NCBI GenBank assembly: GCA_944350495.1
Contig: CALVOZ010000001.1
Location: forward strand, 124,001 to 188,000
Reading direction: 5' to 3'
Length of the DNA: 64,000 nucleotides
Source of the DNA: an uncultured Bacilli bacterium
GTDB taxonomy: Bacteria; Bacillota_I; Bacilli_A; RF39; UBA660
How positions within the stretch are numbered: position 1 is the stretch's first letter; every line of letters starts with the position of its first letter. Both the position numbers and the translations under genes were made by a program. The notes under the pieces were generated by a model. The model was not told where the DNA came from. It saw only the letters and a list, made by a program, of their open reading frames with translations, and searched no databases. Positions 33,538 through 43,142 of this stretch are shown one piece after another.

Positions 33538-35176
33538 ATTTTAATGTCCCTATTTCATTTGCAATCATATCTAATAATTCGTCGCTTCTTTTTTTATGTT
33601 CTGATATTAATTTAAGTGATTGTTTCTTGAAACTATCAAATTCATCTTGTGAGATATTAACTCTTTCTTGTTTTACTTCTAAATATTGCCCTAGTGAAAA
33701 ACTATAATCATTACTTTCTATAGATGATACATCAATCAACTTTGATACATTTTCTATTTCATTATTATTATTGAATATATTTATTATACCATTAATTTCA
33801 CTTTCAGATAGAATTGTTTTTTGATTTTTGCCTTCCTTAATCTTTTCGCCATAATTTGTTACATCTGCTAATATTGGATTCTCAACTTTCTTAGTTTTAT
33901 CTAAAAAAATTATACTAACGTTAGTTCCTGTATTTGCAAATATATTTGAAGGCATTGAAACAACACCTTTAAGCATTCTATCATTTATTATTTTTTTTCT
34001 AATTTCTATTTCTATTCCCGATTTTCCGGTTAAAAAATTAGTTGGAACTACTATTGCTGCTTTTCCATTTGGTTTTAATGAGTATATGATGTGTTGAATA
34101 AACATTAAGTATATAGACATTGATTCTTTTTTCTTGTTAGGAATTGCGGGTACACCGGCGAAAAATCTATCTTTAAATTTATCGTCAGCAAGTTGTTCTC
34201 TAGTTTCGGAAAAATCAGTTTTAAATGGTGGATTGCTTACAATAAAATCAAATTGTGCTAAACCATTTTTCTCTTTATTTAAGTGAGCAGGATTTAATAA
34301 TGTATCTCCGTGTATAACGTTCCCCAGTGAATGAACTAGATTATTTAAAATTAAATTTAATCTTAAAAATTCATTTGATTTTTGAGATATATCTTGAGAA
34401 TAAATTGTACATTTTTCTTCACCGATTTGATGTGCTAATGCTAGTAATAAAGTTCCAGAACCAGCTGCCGGATCATACAAAGTTACATTTTGTGTTGGAT
34501 TTGGAGCTAATATTTTAGCTATGATCCTAGCTATAGAGTTTGGTGTATAATATTCTGCATACTTACCAAAATCTTTATTATAGTCTTTAATTAAATATTC
34601 AAATATAGTTGCAAAGAAATCATATTTTTCTGAAAAAGCATTTTCAAAACTAAATTCCACTAGTTTAGATATCATTGCTCTAAAGAATGCATTTCTTTTA
34701 TCTGATTCAGTTATATATTGAGATAATGTATCAAATAGTTTAATTTTTTCTTTAGAACCAGTTTTAACAGAAAATATGTCAACGTTATCATTAGAAATTC
34801 CTATTAAAGCATTATCAAATAATTCATAAAATTCTGGAATTATTGAATTTTGATTATTAAATAATGTACTTACCCTATATGAATTTTGAATTTTAGCTAC
34901 ATTTGCACCCATCCTCATTGTTAATATTGAAAATTGTTCTGGACTTAAAGAATCTAAATATTTTTCTACTTCTTTTGTAGTTGAATTTTCATTAAGTTCT
35001 TTTGCCACTTTTTTTGTTTCATATATGAATTTATCATTTAAGTATTTATATAAGAAAATTTCCGTTATGATTTTATACTCACTTGATGCGTTACCAAGTC
35101 CATATGTAGAACATACACTTTTTAACTCATCAATCATTTTTTCTGTTTTTCTTATTATTTCTCTTTCAATTGTCAT
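33524..35176 (-). CDS. hsdM: Type I DNA adenine methyltransferase HsdM
   Basis: A 550-residue methyltransferase subunit. The N-terminal helical HsdM_N domain is followed by the SAM-binding motif DPAAGSGTLLLA at about residues 234-245 and the catalytic motif IV NPPF at about 316-319, typical of N6-adenine enzymes. A complete HsdM is present and the protein appears functional. ATG 35176 overlaps the hsdR stop by four bases, with GGAG inside hsdR, so translation is coupled. Together with HsdS it methylates the host; with HsdR it forms the restriction complex. Confidence 0.93.
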   Translation of the reverse strand: MTIEREIIRKTEKMIDELKSVCSTYGLGNASSEYKIITEIFLYKYLNDKFIYETKKVAKELNENSTTKEVEKYLDSLSPEQFSILTMRMGANVAKIQNSYRVSTLFNNQNSIIPEFYELFDNALIGISNDNVDIFSVKTGSKEKIKLFDTLSQYITESDKRNAFFRAMISKLVEFSFENAFSEKYDFFATIFEYLIKDYNKDFGKYAEYYTPNSIARIIAKILAPNPTQNVTLYDPAAGSGTLLLALAHQIGEEKCTIYSQDISQKSNEFLRLNLILNNLVHSLGNVIHGDTLLNPAHLNKEKNGLAQFDFIVSNPPFKTDFSETREQLADDKFKDRFFAGVPAIPNKKKESMSIYLMFIQHIIYSLKPNGKAAIVVPTNFLTGKSGIEIEIRKKIINDRMLKGVVSMPSNIFANTGTNVSIIFLDKTKKVENPILADVTNYGEKIKEGKNQKTILSESEINGIINIFNNNNEIENVSKLIDVSSIESNDYSFSLGQYLEVKQERVNISQDEFDSFKKQSLKLISEHKKRSDELLDMIANEIGTLKYENE

Positions 35177-38160
35177 AAATTTAGACTCCTTTCTGCCAAG
35201 TATGTTTCAACAATAACTTCTGTAAAAAATTGAACTTCATCTATTACAATTGTAATATTATGTTTATCAAATTCATCTAAAGTCATTGGCATTATTGTTT
35301 GTTTAAAGTAAGATTCAGTTTCCATAATATCATATTTTCTTAATAAGATATCATCTATTTCATTTTTTAAATTTGTTAATATTTCATATAAATCAACTTG
35401 ATTAAATTCAGGAATTCTTTCTAATACTCTTTTGTGAATCTTAACATATTTTTCATCACCTGAATATTTTACTAATAACCTATTATTACTTTCATTCAGT
35501 GCATGAATTTTTTTCATCAAATCATCTAATTTAACTGTATTATTATTCATGTCTTCTACTGTTAAATCTTCAAAATTAATTGATGTAAATAAGTTATTAT
35601 ATTCTCTGAACAGAAGAATATATTTCATATCATCTTTATCAATATTGATTAAGAATTCTTTTCTTACTTCATCAAATTTTTGTTTATATTTATCTGCTAT
35701 CACTAATTCTTCTTCACTTATTTTTCTAAAATTAAAATCAATATTAGCCAAAGCTACATTAAGCATACTAGCGGTATCTTGATTTTCTTTGTTAGTTAAA
35801 TTTATTATATCAATTCTTCTTTCAACCTCATGAACCATTTTACTTACTCTATCAATTTTAATTCTACCTAATAAATCATTATATCCAAAAGCTTTAATTA
35901 CATTATAAAGATCTTTATAAGTAATCATTATTTTCTTTAAATCAATTAAGTTTTTCTTTTCTAATTCATTAATTTGTTGAGAGAATATTTCAAGATTTTC
36001 ACTATCATACTCAAATAATTTATTTTCAATATCTTTTATACTTTTTTCAATTTCTTCTTGTGATAGAAAGATATTGCTATAAGTTTTAAAATCTTCACCT
36101 AATTGTTGTTGTAATTCATTAAAATATGCTGCATTTGTTCTATCAAATTCTTCTCTAATATCTGCGAAATCTACAACATATCCATATTTAAAGTTTTTGT
36201 ATGGTCTATTAACTCTTGTTAAAGTTTGTAACAAATTATGTGCTTTAATAACTCTACCTAAATATATTTTCTTTAATCTCGGAGCATCAAAACCAGTTAA
36301 TAACATATTTTGAACTACTAAAATGTCTATTTTACCTTTTTTAAAATCATCTACTTCTTCACTTCTTGTTTTTTTATCATCTTCATTATAAAGAATTAAT
36401 GCTTTTGATAAATCATAATCTGCTAAATCGTTAAATACATTTCGAGCTTGTGCTTGTGAATCACAAACAATCATTCCACCAATAGTTTCATCATTATACA
36501 ATAATCTAGATTTTTTAAAATCATTTACTATATATTTAGTTAAAGCTTTTGTATATTTAGGATGTGCAAATATTTCTTCTTCCTTAGATAAACCTAGTGT
36601 CTTTTTTATTTCATCCAAAGTATTATTTAATTCTGTTTTATATGATGTTTCAATACCTTCTCTAATTAATTTTAGAGTATAGCCATCAGCTATTGATTTA
36701 TTATAGTAATATTTATGAATATAGTCTCCAAAAATATCTTTTGTACTATAATTTTCACCAATTAATGGTGTACCTGTTAATCCAATAAAAATACCTTCTC
36801 TATCAGATGCAAATAAATTTGCAAGAAAAGAACCTTTTGGATTATAACTTCTATGTGCTTCATCTAAGAAATATATTCTTTGTACATCTACATTGTAATC
36901 AGCATCTTTAACACTAGAATCTTCTGAAAATTTCTGTATATTTACAACATTAATTGTTAGATTACCTGTTTTTGAAACTGCAGATGTTTCTTTAATAGTA
37001 TTTTTAAATTCTTCTTTAGAATTTACTCTGGTAACTTCTAATCCTCTTGCAGTAAATTCTTGACTAGCTTGTTTTAACAAATCTAATCTATCTACTACAA
37101 AATAGAACTTTGCAACCTTACCTCTTTTTTGAAAATAATCAGTTATATATTTGACGTTGTAATATGCCAATGCAGTTTTCCCAGAACCTTGCGTATGCCA
37201 TATTACACCTTTTTTAATATTTTTTTCTAAAGTGTTTTCAATGGCTAATGTTGCAAAAAATTGTTGATATCTCATTACATGTTTTTGTATTTCAATAATT
37301 CCATCTTTATTAGATCTTTCAACATATACAATTCCATATTTTAATAATTTTAAAATTCTAGATTTATGAAATAATGATGTTAGTAACCTGTTAGTTGGTG
37401 AAGTACTACTTAAATTAGTAGAATACTCTGGTGTACCCTTGATAGAAACATAATTATTATCTTTTAAAATATTATTTTCTTGATTATAATCTAAATCTTG
37501 AATTTTGCTAAAAATAGAAGTATCTTCTTCTCTAAAACAGTTGAAAAATACATTATTATAACTTGTTGTTCCATAGAAAGCACCTTCTATTGGCACACCT
37601 GAATCTTCATTATATTCTTGATTATTTGAAAATAATAATAGTTGTGTAATATTAACAAATTTCTTAAATTTTTTGTTTTTAAATCTATCATTAATTCTAT
37701 TTCTCTCTGCTAATATACCTTCTCTATTATTTGGTTTTTTAACTTCTAAAAAACCTAATGGCATACCATTTATTAACATAATAACATCTGGTCTAAATTC
37801 ATCTTCACCATTTTTATATGTCAATTCAGTAACAACATTATATGTATTATTTGTTTCAACTTCAAAATCGATTAATTTGATTCCTTTATAACCATTAATT
37901 AGGTATTTATAAAATTGTCTTCCCAAATCATCATTTGCTAATGAAAATGATAATTCACTAATTAATTTAGCTACATTATCATCTGATAATTCTAAATTAT
38001 TTATTCTATTTATACTTTCTTTAAATATATTTATAAAGATGTTAGTCTCTTCATCAATTTCATTTTTAAATTCTTTTAGAGATAAGTATTTATAACCTAA
38101 TCTAGTAGCATGTACTAAGGCAGGAATCTTTACTCTTGTATTTTCAGAGAACTCAACCAT
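35173..38160 (-). CDS. hsdR: Type I restriction endonuclease subunit HsdR
   Basis: A 995-residue motor-nuclease subunit. The N-terminal PD-(D/E)xK nuclease has RPDVIMLINGMPLGFLEVKK with Asp125, Glu139 and Lys141. The SF2 motor follows: Walker A TQGSGKTALA near 322, DEAH near 430 (YFLDEAHRSY) and the helicase C motif QNMLLTGFDAPRLK, then RVNRPY. Length is normal for the family. The best start is ATG 38160, with GGAG nine bases upstream; the frame opens at TTG 38175. The gene is second in the operon after the DUF262 gene, separated by ten bases. Confidence 0.92.
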   Translation of the reverse strand: MVEFSENTRVKIPALVHATRLGYKYLSLKEFKNEIDEETNIFINIFKESINRINNLELSDDNVAKLISELSFSLANDDLGRQFYKYLINGYKGIKLIDFEVETNNTYNVVTELTYKNGEDEFRPDVIMLINGMPLGFLEVKKPNNREGILAERNRINDRFKNKKFKKFVNITQLLLFSNNQEYNEDSGVPIEGAFYGTTSYNNVFFNCFREEDTSIFSKIQDLDYNQENNILKDNNYVSIKGTPEYSTNLSSTSPTNRLLTSLFHKSRILKLLKYGIVYVERSNKDGIIEIQKHVMRYQQFFATLAIENTLEKNIKKGVIWHTQGSGKTALAYYNVKYITDYFQKRGKVAKFYFVVDRLDLLKQASQEFTARGLEVTRVNSKEEFKNTIKETSAVSKTGNLTINVVNIQKFSEDSSVKDADYNVDVQRIYFLDEAHRSYNPKGSFLANLFASDREGIFIGLTGTPLIGENYSTKDIFGDYIHKYYYNKSIADGYTLKLIREGIETSYKTELNNTLDEIKKTLGLSKEEEIFAHPKYTKALTKYIVNDFKKSRLLYNDETIGGMIVCDSQAQARNVFNDLADYDLSKALILYNEDDKKTRSEEVDDFKKGKIDILVVQNMLLTGFDAPRLKKIYLGRVIKAHNLLQTLTRVNRPYKNFKYGYVVDFADIREEFDRTNAAYFNELQQQLGEDFKTYSNIFLSQEEIEKSIKDIENKLFEYDSENLEIFSQQINELEKKNLIDLKKIMITYKDLYNVIKAFGYNDLLGRIKIDRVSKMVHEVERRIDIINLTNKENQDTASMLNVALANIDFNFRKISEEELVIADKYKQKFDEVRKEFLINIDKDDMKYILLFREYNNLFTSINFEDLTVEDMNNNTVKLDDLMKKIHALNESNNRLLVKYSGDEKYVKIHKRVLERIPEFNQVDLYEILTNLKNEIDDILLRKYDIMETESYFKQTIMPMTLDEFDKHNITIVIDEVQFFTEVIVETYLAERSLNL

Positions 38161-38185
38161 TTTATCACTCTCCAATTTTTATTAA

Positions 38186-40648
38186 TTATCTATTAAATTG
38201 TTTTTCAAAACTTTGTTTTAATAGATACTTGATATATTCTATATCTGAATCTAAATTAACAAAGACACAACGATCATTTGTCCATTTATATGATTCTGCT
38301 AATTCGTTTACTAATCCTCTCGGATCATCGTAATCACCAGTCATTATTACGTATTTTAAACTATTTACTTGAAACCATATCTCAATGAAATTTTTACCAT
38401 ATGAATATGATAAATATACTGAAGTAGTATTCTTTTTAATATTCTCGTTTAAAGATAAAATATAATTATCTAATTCATAAAATATATTTAATAATTGTTC
38501 ATTAGTATTACTAGATAATTTTTTAAATTGTTCTTCATCATAAATTACTTCTCTTTGCGGTTTATCTTCATCTTTATATTCTGGAATGTATACATCAGTC
38601 TCTGAATCATTATCATTTATCATAAATTCTAATCCTAATACTTTTTTCTTTTCTGCTAAATTAGGAAATTTAAATTCCCATTCATTTTCAATAAAGTTTA
38701 AGATTTCAAGGCCTCTATTTAAAATTATTTCTGGAGTCCATTCTTCATACTGAGCAACTTTTTGTTCACTTCTTGAACCTATTATATATCTATTTTTCTT
38801 ATCCACAAAAGAATTATTTTGCAATTTACTATTTATTCTTTTAGATAGTGGCAACATATTTCCTAAACTACTAGATAATAGTTTTCTTTCTTTTTCAGAA
38901 TACATGTTAAATCTTTGTTCCCAATATTCATTTATTGCTTTTTGTGGATAAATATGTTCTACAGAATAAGAATCTTTTGGATCTTGTTTAAAATAATCAC
39001 TTGGATTTAATTTTTGTTCTGATAATGTTGAAGTATTATTAACATCATAAACATATAATAAGTATTTTAATGTTCCCCAACTATAATAACCATCTCTTTT
39101 AAATAGTTTTCTAAACTTATCTACAACTCCTGATGATTCGATTACGTTATTATCACTCATATAATCTATCTTAGTAATAATATTTAAAACATCTGAAATA
39201 GTGATTTGATTATAATATAAATCACGAGCTAAATTATAAAAAACGCTATTATCATATGTAGAAAAATATCCGTTTAATCTGTAATGTAAAAAGTTAAATC
39301 TTTCAATATACTTTAAACACTTTATTTTATCTTCTTCACTTATTTCTGACTTAGACAAAAGAACAGTTATTAGAGGTCTAGCATTAACATGACCTAATTC
39401 TTTCAATCTAAATAAATATTTTTTCATTTCTGGTGAATATGTTTCTAATGGAAAATACATATTATACCAATATTGTATTAACTCTTTTAAACTATTCACA
39501 TACTTTTGAATATCAACTAATGTAAGATTTATCTGTTTATCATTTGATATTACATTATCTTGAACGTTTTCTTCTTGTTCTAATTTTTCCAATTCTTCTT
39601 CAATCTCAGTATTTATAGTAAGATTTGTTAAATCCGGAACATACATATTTGTTGGATCTATATTTTGTTGTATAAAATATTTATTTAGCAAATATGTGTA
39701 GTATGGTATTGTTTGATTTCCTTGAATTTTTCTTGTTTGATAACCAAAATATATCATCCAGTGATTTTGTAAAAATTCATCATCACTTAATGGATAATTT
39801 TTGTTTTTTCCTAAGTATCCATATATTTCTCTCCATGTATCATTTATATCTGCTCTAACTTGATTTTTTTCATCTTCAGAATTATCAAATAATGTAGATA
39901 AGTATATCAATCTATTTTTTAGTAACTCTAAATAAGAAAGTCTCTTTCCTCTATTATTCATAGTTTCGAAAGCTACATAAACATTAAAATCATCTTTTAT
40001 ATCATATAAATTAAATTTCAATTGAAGCGTAATTTTTCTATATATTTCTTCCAATTTTTGAACACCATATTGTTCAACATAATTTTCTATTCTATTTTTG
40101 AAAAAGTTTTTAGCATTATATAAGTTTAAAGTATAAAAAGTTTCTTCAATAGTTCCATTGTTTGGTTCTTCTAATATCACATGTCTAAAATATTGATAGC
40201 TAGGATTATCTTCTTCATATCCAAATTTGTAGGTTCTAATAATATTATTTGGTTTTGTTTTATACAAATATTTTTCAACAATTTCACTTAATAAAGTGCT
40301 GTTTAATTCTTCTATATTTTTTTCTTTACAGTATGAAACAATTTCATTAATTAAAATAATCAAAGTAGTTAATCTTTGTTGACCATCTACAATTTCATAA
40401 ACAGTAAACCCGGAATTAACTAACCATTTTTCTTCATTCCACTTATCTGCTGAATTTATAATACTGTTTGGCTCTATTTTTTTTAAAGAAATCATTCCTG
40501 TATAATGTTCTTGAAATGGTAAAAGACTAGTTAAATCACTCCAAAACTCTTCTAAGTGTTGATTAGACCAAGAATATCCTCTTTGATAATCAGGAATTCT
40601 AAAAATTGTCTCGTTAAATAATTTTTGTAAAGATAATAAATCATTCAT
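38186..40648 (-). CDS. DUF262-DUF1524 (GmrSD-like) nuclease
   Basis: An 820-residue protein. The N-terminal DUF262 (ParB/sulfiredoxin-like) has QRGYSW at residues 22-27 and the nucleotide-hydrolysis motif DGQQR at 89-93. The C-terminal DUF1524 has the HNH-like EHIYPQK near residue 560 and SLGNMLPLS. This is the architecture of GmrSD-type enzymes that cut modified DNA, fused in one chain. A C-terminal extension of about 180 residues after the HNH domain is not recognised. The start is ATG 40648 with AAAGGAAG seven bases upstream; a GTG nine codons earlier is possible. It lies first in the hsdRMS operon, so one cassette may cut both unmodified and modified invading DNA. Confidence 0.85.
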   Translation of the reverse strand: MNDLLSLQKLFNETIFRIPDYQRGYSWSNQHLEEFWSDLTSLLPFQEHYTGMISLKKIEPNSIINSADKWNEEKWLVNSGFTVYEIVDGQQRLTTLIILINEIVSYCKEKNIEELNSTLLSEIVEKYLYKTKPNNIIRTYKFGYEEDNPSYQYFRHVILEEPNNGTIEETFYTLNLYNAKNFFKNRIENYVEQYGVQKLEEIYRKITLQLKFNLYDIKDDFNVYVAFETMNNRGKRLSYLELLKNRLIYLSTLFDNSEDEKNQVRADINDTWREIYGYLGKNKNYPLSDDEFLQNHWMIYFGYQTRKIQGNQTIPYYTYLLNKYFIQQNIDPTNMYVPDLTNLTINTEIEEELEKLEQEENVQDNVISNDKQINLTLVDIQKYVNSLKELIQYWYNMYFPLETYSPEMKKYLFRLKELGHVNARPLITVLLSKSEISEEDKIKCLKYIERFNFLHYRLNGYFSTYDNSVFYNLARDLYYNQITISDVLNIITKIDYMSDNNVIESSGVVDKFRKLFKRDGYYSWGTLKYLLYVYDVNNTSTLSEQKLNPSDYFKQDPKDSYSVEHIYPQKAINEYWEQRFNMYSEKERKLLSSSLGNMLPLSKRINSKLQNNSFVDKKNRYIIGSRSEQKVAQYEEWTPEIILNRGLEILNFIENEWEFKFPNLAEKKKVLGLEFMINDNDSETDVYIPEYKDEDKPQREVIYDEEQFKKLSSNTNEQLLNIFYELDNYILSLNENIKKNTTSVYLSYSYGKNFIEIWFQVNSLKYVIMTGDYDDPRGLVNELAESYKWTNDRCVFVNLDSDIEYIKYLLKQSFEKQFNR

Positions 40649-40732
40649 ACTATACTTCCTTTCATAATATGACACTATGACATTAACTTAGGATATACTC
40701 CATACCTACTTCTAGTGTCATTCTGTCATTTA

Positions 40733-41278
40733 TTAATCAACTATATCACTTACTGATACACTGTAATATTCAGCTAATTTCTTAACTACTTCATTGCTTA
40801 ATTTTCTACTACCTTTTTCATATTTGTTATAAGTAGATAAATCTATTTCCAAGTATTTTGCTAAATCTTTTTGAGATTTATTATTTTCTAATCTCATATT
40901 TTTAATTCTAAGTCTAGCTCTTGCTTGAGTTTTTTCCTCTATCTCATCTAAAGCTTTAGTCGGATTTTTTAAATCTATAGCTATATACTTTTGTGTATTA
41001 TTAGCCACCTTAAATGAATAGTTAGATAATTCTAATTGTTCTTTATCTGATAACTCAGGCATATTTTCAAAAAAGTAATTTGTTGATACTTTATAAAACT
41101 TTGCTAAATCTTGTAATACACTAATAGGTACCATTCTATCACCTAATTCATAGTGTTTATATGTTGAAGCATTAACCCCAACTACTGTACAAATCTCTCT
41201 TTGAGTTAAATTAAATTGTTTTCTCAACTTAGACATATTTGAACCTATAGTAACATCCATCGGTTTTCTTTTTTCCAT
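40733..41278 (-). CDS. Regulator with two XRE HTH domains
   Basis: A 181-residue protein with one XRE domain near each end: residues 14-66 (MSKLRKQFNLTQREICTVVGVNASTYKHYELGDR) and 123-178 (RIKNMRLENNKSQKDLAKYLEIDLSTYNKYEKGSR), joined by a helical linker. Two HTHs in one chain suggest binding to a paired inverted site as a monomer, or cooperative bridging. GGAGGTAATT lies before the ATG. It heads the leftward defence operon, and TTCCA-N3-TGGAA operators overlie its own promoter and the rightward mobility promoter. I infer autoregulation and a transfer switch. Confidence 0.82.
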   Translation of the reverse strand: MEKRKPMDVTIGSNMSKLRKQFNLTQREICTVVGVNASTYKHYELGDRMVPISVLQDLAKFYKVSTNYFFENMPELSDKEQLELSNYSFKVANNTQKYIAIDLKNPTKALDEIEEKTQARARLRIKNMRLENNKSQKDLAKYLEIDLSTYNKYEKGSRKLSNEVVKKLAEYYSVSVSDIVD

Positions 41279-41685
41279 AGAATTACCTCCTATTTTTCTC
41301 TATAAATCCATTATAACATAAAATTTCCATTTTGGAACATTTAGACATAAATTTGTCGAAAAAAACATTTTTAAGTTTTTTAAATCAGCCACTTGACATT
41401 ATGGAACTGTCGTGGTATATTTTTATTGTAATTTCCAAAATGGAACTTTTATTTTAATGTAATGTATGCCAATTTGGAACTTACAATTTGTTCTTTGACA
41501 ACTTAATAGAGTCAGATATTGTAAGCGCCCTATTCTGCTGGCTCGTTAAATAAATACAAGTGGTGCCTAGCAAATACTCTATTGGTACGGGAGTTATGGA
41601 ATAACTAAAATTTCAGGTTTATGGGATACTCTACCCTCTTGACCAACAAGAAAAAAGAAACAAATATAGAAAGAAGGATGATTAA
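41279..41685. promoter_or_regulatory. Divergent control region between defence and mobility operons
   Basis: Four copies of an operator-like motif TTCCA-N3-TGGAA occur: 41325-41337 (perfect), 41394-41406 (left half weak), 41433-41445 (perfect), 41467-41479 (one change). The leftward promoter has TATAAT at 41310-41315 with a TGn extension, and site one covers its -35. The rightward promoter is TTGACA 41393-41398, 17 bases, TATATT 41416-41421; site two lies in its spacer and site three just past the start point. A second rightward promoter, TTGACA at 41495-41500 with TATTGT at 41517-41522, may feed the leader. No protein-coding gene is seen in this stretch. Confidence 0.7.
41509..41650 (+). ncRNA. 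Candidate structured leader RNA with pseudoknot
   Basis: GAGTCAG (41509-41515) pairs with CTGGCTC (41538-41544). GCGCC in that loop (41525-41529) can pair with GGTGC (41562-41566), giving an H-type pseudoknot. TTGGT (41582-41586) pairs with ACCAA (41642-41646) and encloses the hairpin AGTTAT-GGA-ATAACT (41592-41606). The region is more GC-rich than its surroundings and ends about 35 bases before the ATG of the first mobility gene. It could be a cis-acting leader or a small RNA. I do not recognise an Rfam family. Confidence 0.45.
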
Positions 41686-41949
41686 ATGAAAAGCAAAGAA
41701 AATTACATTAAATATTTTACTGATAATGTTGATGAATTTGAATTACCAGCTTATATATGCCAAGCTATTTTTAATTTAAATAAATTAGCAAATATGAGCG
41801 AAGAAGAAATTTATAAAAAATATAAATTCACAAACAATTGTGATAGTGAAAAAATTGAAAGAAAGGCTTTATATAAAATGTTAGTTGATATAGAAAAATT
41901 AGATCCTAGCATTCCATATAATAAATATTATTTAAATTATTTTGAATAA
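41686..41949 (+). CDS. Small hypothetical protein of the mobility operon
   Basis: An 87-residue acidic, helical protein (NVDEFELPAYICQAIFNLNKLANMSEEEIYKKYKF) of unknown function. AAAGAAGGATGATTAA precedes the ATG. It is the first gene after the structured leader and 12 bases ahead of the DUF3173-like gene, so it is probably part of the same transcript as the replication and transfer genes. Small genes at this place in integrative elements often encode regulators, but nothing proves it here. Confidence 0.65.
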   Translation: MKSKENYIKYFTDNVDEFELPAYICQAIFNLNKLANMSEEEIYKKYKFTNNCDSEKIERKALYKMLVDIEKLDPSIPYNKYYLNYFE

Positions 41950-41961
41950 GGTGGTTGATAT

Positions 41962-42201
41962 ATGTCCGCAAACGAAACTTTAGAATTATTATCAAAACAA
42001 TGGTGCACTCTACAAGATCTAATGAAACTTACTAGTCTTGGTAGAAATTCAGCACTAAAAATTAGAAAAGAAATTATTACAGATTTAAAAGATAAAGGTT
42101 ATAAATTACCCTGTGGATTAATACCTATGTGTGAGGTTGTTAATAAGTTAAACATTAATATTAATTATTTACAAAATATGGTAAGGATGGAATTTAAATG
42201 A
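41962..42201 (+). CDS. DUF3173-like HTH protein (possible excisionase)
   Basis: A 79-residue HTH-like protein (WCTLQDLMKLTSLGRNSALKIRKEIITDLKDKGYKLPCGLIPMCEVV). The pattern, a short HTH followed by a loop and the P-x-x-x-V/C-x-V turn, is that of DUF3173 proteins and Tn916-type excisionase-like DNA-binding proteins. GGTGGTTGATAT lies before the ATG. Its stop overlaps the RepA-like start by four bases. It may direct excision together with the integrase. Confidence 0.65.
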   Translation: MSANETLELLSKQWCTLQDLMKLTSLGRNSALKIRKEIITDLKDKGYKLPCGLIPMCEVVNKLNININYLQNMVRMEFK

Positions 42202-43142
42202 TACCTATAGAACAAATAAATACAGACATAAAAAAAGACAACATTATTGATGGGATAATGAAGTCTAATGGATTATATTGTTTAGTAGCAGAACCCAAAG
42301 TTGGCAAATCGTTTTTAGCACTACAGATTGCCAATTCTCTAACTAACAATAAAGAGTTCTTAGGATTTAAAGTAAATCCCACTCCTATTTTATATATTAG
42401 CACAGAACTCTCGAGTTTACAACTTAAGGAAAGATTAAATATAACGGGTTATGAGTTTTCTCCTAACTCGTTTTTCTTCCTTGAGAAAGATTCTGAACAT
42501 AAATTATGTTTAACTGATGATTTAAAATTAGATTTAAAAGAATTCTCTGAAATATATAACGGTAAATTTGTAATAGTTGATATTATGTGTGGTATTGATT
42601 ATGGTTATGAATTAGATATTAATAATTATAGTGATGTTATGAAAAAGATGTTTGATAAATATAGAGAACTGTCTAAAAAGTATAATTTAACATTTCTACT
42701 AGTACATCATTTAAATAAAGAAGGTAAAACTTTAGGTAGTACAGGTATAGACGGAAATATGAATGGTATATTAACTTTAATTAATAACAAAGATAACACC
42801 TACACATTAAAAATAATAAATAGAGATTTTGAAGAACAAAATCTTAACTTGATAAAAAATGATAAATTAATATTTGAAATAATGAATGAAGATAATACAG
42901 AATTAGATTTTAATTTATCAGCATTCATGAGATATGTAATTAAGAAAAAAGAAGTAATATTTACTCCAGCAGAAATAGTAGCTGAATTAAATTTATTAAT
43001 TACCCCTTCTCGCTTTGGTAGAGTATTAAATAGTAATATTAAACGATTAGAACAAGAAGGTATATATGTAGAGTTAAATAGAACTGCCACATCTAGAAAT
43101 TATAAAGCTAAGTTTATAGAACCACTTAGTTTAGAAGAATAA
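42198..43142 (+). CDS. RepA-like RecA-fold ATPase
   Basis: A 314-residue RecA-fold ATPase of the RepA/AAA_25 type. Walker A is AEPKVGKSF at residues 31-39, followed by PILYISTELSS, a Walker B-like GKFVIVDIMCG near 126 and sensor LLVHHLNKEGKTLGSTG. The C-terminal 60 residues look like a winged HTH (FTPAEIVAELNLLITPSRFGRVLNSNIKRLE). Such helicases replicate plasmids and support copying of excised integrative elements. ATG 42198 overlaps the previous gene (ATGA). It probably keeps a circular form of this element. Confidence 0.8.
   Translation: MIPIEQINTDIKKDNIIDGIMKSNGLYCLVAEPKVGKSFLALQIANSLTNNKEFLGFKVNPTPILYISTELSSLQLKERLNITGYEFSPNSFFFLEKDSEHKLCLTDDLKLDLKEFSEIYNGKFVIVDIMCGIDYGYELDINNYSDVMKKMFDKYRELSKKYNLTFLLVHHLNKEGKTLGSTGIDGNMNGILTLINNKDNTYTLKIINRDFEEQNLNLIKNDKLIFEIMNEDNTELDFNLSAFMRYVIKKKEVIFTPAEIVAELNLLITPSRFGRVLNSNIKRLEQEGIYVELNRTATSRNYKAKFIEPLSLEE

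Noticed and set aside
41325..41479. Repeated TTCCA/TGGAA words as a CRISPR or iteron array
   Set aside because: Spacing is irregular, units are 13 bases, and they coincide with promoter elements; operators explain them better.
42194..42403. Minus-strand frame inside the RepA-like gene
   Set aside because: Opposite-strand shadow of a gene with a clear Walker A motif.
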